The position numbers and the translations under genes were made by a program. From contig CAMPNZ010000001.1 of NCBI GenBank assembly GCA_946892075.1, positions 4,339 through 68,338 on the forward strand: a stretch of 64,000 nucleotides of DNA, given 5' to 3'. The stretch's first letter is position 1. Each line of letters starts with the position of its first letter. The notes beneath the pieces were generated by a model. The model was given only the letters and a program-made list of their open reading frames with translations, had not been told where the DNA came from and searched no databases. This stretch comes from an uncultured Coriobacteriales bacterium. Its GTDB lineage: Bacteria > Actinomycetota > Coriobacteriia > Coriobacteriales > Eggerthellaceae. This document shows, piece by piece, positions 62,414-64,000 of this stretch.

Positions 62414-63120
62414 TGCAAACGCGGCGCGCGGCACGCATTCAGACACGTGCCAGGTAAAGCGCGCACGTTTCAAGCGCTTGCGATTAGTATCCGTTTTTAG
62501 CACATGCGCACATTGCGCGAATTGCACGTACGGGAAACGCCGTATAGCATGCGTGAAGTGCGGGAAGTAGCTGACGAATCTTGCGAACGTACAGCATATG
62601 GAGCAGCTACAGTACATGCAACACGAAGCGTACCGACAGCACGATTAACATGCTGAACAGGTATAACTCATGTAGCACGTACTGCCACTACTGCACACGT
62701 TGCACGAAACGCACCTTGCATCAGTGTCACCAACCGCAACACCTTGCATGAGCGAACTCGTACCAGCACCAAGCGCAGCGCGACACGTTCCACACGCGGC
62801 ACGTTTCACGCAGCGCGCAGCAAGGATACCGGCAGCACCGTTCGGCACTTCGATTTTACGACTTTATTCCATTCATCAATATTTCGACTTCGCACCCATG
62901 ATTATGAGCAAGCGATATAGGTTCGTGCGTTCTTTCACGTGGGTTGTTATTGGCTTATGGTGCGCAGGTAGTTTCTCGCGCGCATACGCATAACTCAATT
63001 GACAACTCTCGTGCGCCAGTGCACGAGCAAAACGGAGTGCAAAGCTGCTGTGGGTTTGGGAATAGGCAGTTCTATCGCGTTCATAATTGTGATAATACCT
63101 AATGAGGAAGGAATTAAGGT
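62414..63120. other. Long spacer between the two feoA genes
   Basis: No gene is seen. From 62430 to 62870 the sequence is dominated by GCACG-, ACACGT- and GCAGCAC-like words. A hairpin CTCGTGC/GCACGAG lies at 63008-63027. TGATAAT at about 63088 could be a -10 for the second feoA. Confidence 0.6.
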
Positions 63121-63366
63121 ATGGAAACACACGATAGTGAACAAATCAAAACCTTGCGCGACGTGCCCATTGGTGGCGACGCAGTGGTGAAGCGTCTGTC
63201 AGGTTCAGGCGCCATTAAGCGCCACATTATGGACATGGGTATCACAAAAGGTACGTCGCTGCATGTTCGAAAAGTGGCACCTTTAGGTGATCCCCTTGAG
63301 ATTACCGTTCGTGGGTATGAATTATCACTCAGAAAAAGTGAAGCTGCCTGCATTATTGTTGAATAG
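63121..63366 (+). CDS. feoA: FeoA-type SH3 domain protein (second)
   Basis: This 81-residue FeoA has the typical pattern TLRDVPIGGDAVVKRLSGSGAIKRHIMDMGITKGTSLHVRKVAPLGDPLEITVRGYELSLRKSEA (quoted only to show order: DMGITKGTSL, then APLGDPLEI, then GYELSLRKSEA). AAGGAATTAAGGT precedes the ATG. Two FeoA proteins before FeoB are common in anaerobes. Confidence 0.94.
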   Translation: METHDSEQIKTLRDVPIGGDAVVKRLSGSGAIKRHIMDMGITKGTSLHVRKVAPLGDPLEITVRGYELSLRKSEAACIIVE

Positions 63367-63893
63367 GAACGTTGAACGGACGCTTCGTTAGCGGTATGCA
63401 AGGCGGCACGGAACGCGGCAAGCGGCACGGCATTTCACGTGGCATTTCACGCGGCACGGCATTTCATGCGGAACATCACGCGAAGCATCATGCGGAACAT
63501 CACATGGAACTTCAGCTTGCAAGAAACGCACCATTTCGCCAGCATATCAAAGCGACGTCAGCACTATTCAACATGGTTCACAATGAACGTAAGCCTCATT
63601 CCCAATTTACCAGAGGTTTATTCGCACGCACTCCCTGTAAACACCCGTTTTAGGCATTTTGCATCGCGTTTCGCAGAACGAACACACCGAACGCACCGAA
63701 CGCGCCTCGTATCGAGCAGTCGCGTGATGAGCGCAAGAACGGGAACGCACCTTGTTGCTTCGCATCGAGCGGTCACGCAGCACGCCATACCAGCGTCTGC
63801 GCCGCCCGCACCTCGCACCAGCACACCCGCGTTCTTCGCCTTACCGCACCTTGCAGCCTGAACAGGTGAAACACATCCCATGAAAGGAATGAA
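63367..63893. other. Low-complexity spacer before feoB
   Basis: There is no gene. GCGGCACGGCATTTCA and GCGGAACATCACG words repeat between 63410 and 63520; GAACGCACC and CGCACC words follow. GAAAGGAA at 63882 is the feoB ribosome site. Confidence 0.65.
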
Positions 63894-64000
63894 ATGGACA
63901 TTCGAATTGCACTAGCCGGTAATCCGAACTGCGGTAAAACAACGCTGTTCAACGCACTTACCGGCGCACGCCAGGCCAGTTCCCCACTCGCTGGCGTGCG
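63894..64000 (+). CDS. feoB: Ferrous iron transporter FeoB, N-terminal fragment (cut by window)
   Basis: The first 35 codons encode the G domain of Feo[21 protein letters not shown] holds the G1 P-loop (GNPNCGKTT), and [11 protein letters not shown] precedes switch I. GAAAGGAA lies six bases before the ATG. The gene runs off the window. Confidence 0.93.
   Translation, partial: MDIRIALAGNPNCGKTTLFNALTGARQASSPLAGV

Overview
The window reads as chromosomal DNA from an anaerobic, monoderm actinobacterium of the Coriobacteriia (Eggerthellales or Atopobiales type). This is inferred from gene content, not from a marker-gene search. The pointers are a selenocysteine formate dehydrogenase with an NAD(P)H-type flavoprotein, a giant 2-hydroxyacyl-CoA dehydratase activase, CWB2 cell-wall repeats, a Tad pilus locus without an outer-membrane secretin, an MptD-type ECF transporter and feoAAB. 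Base composition is intermediate, with clearly AT-richer islands around two DUF4143 ATPases, two small immunity-like genes and the leucine-rich half of a surface protein.

Layout. 1-6.8 kb: end of a metal P-type ATPase, rpsB-tsf, murA with an LCP-family protein, and a NifU-type scaffold. 7.3-13.2 kb: a TetR regulator and a ~1650-codon activase gene interrupted by one in-frame TAG. 13.3-24.5 kb: a block matching the Bacillus order rsmI-metG-tatD-ksgA-veg, with a coiled-coil secreted protein, a flavodoxin-fold reductase and a repeat-flanked DUF4143 ATPase added in. 24.7-25.7 kb: tRNA-Ala and two paralogous immunity-like genes. 26-31 kb: formate dehydrogenase operon, whose catalytic subunit reads through a UGA followed by a bacterial SECIS hairpin. 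31-32.6 kb: a 33-bp repeat array and a second DUF4143 ATPase. 32.8-41.7 kb: rarD, a PAP2 phosphatase, leuS, and a large LRR/coiled-coil/CWB2 surface protein with a G9 tract in its leader region. 42-43 kb: a SanA/YdcF protein and tRNA-Val. 43.5-55.8 kb: a Tad pilus locus (cpaB, tadZ, tadA, tadB, tadC, flp, several pseudopilins, tadV) with DUF192 and zinc-ribbon genes. 55.8-58.2 kb: a ModE-like regulator and thrC. 58.7-64 kb: an ECF transporter (fused double ATPase, T, MptD-type S) divergent from feoA-feoA-feoB.

Two themes stand out. First, both DUF4143 ATPase genes are preceded by their own set of short repeats, and one sits inside an otherwise conserved gene order, so ATPase plus repeats looks like an uncharacterised mobile or self-regulating unit. 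Second, low-complexity DNA built from GGTGCTGG-, GGAACG- and GCAGAA-like words occurs both between genes and inside housekeeping enzymes (MetG, LeuS, TatD, KsgA, ThrC, the ECF ATPase, the reductase, the activase), where it encodes Gly/Ala/Ser/Thr/Pro-rich inserts. Local duplications (a 26-bp repeat at the ECF junction, a diverged thrC fragment, several minisatellites) suggest that this sequence is being generated actively.
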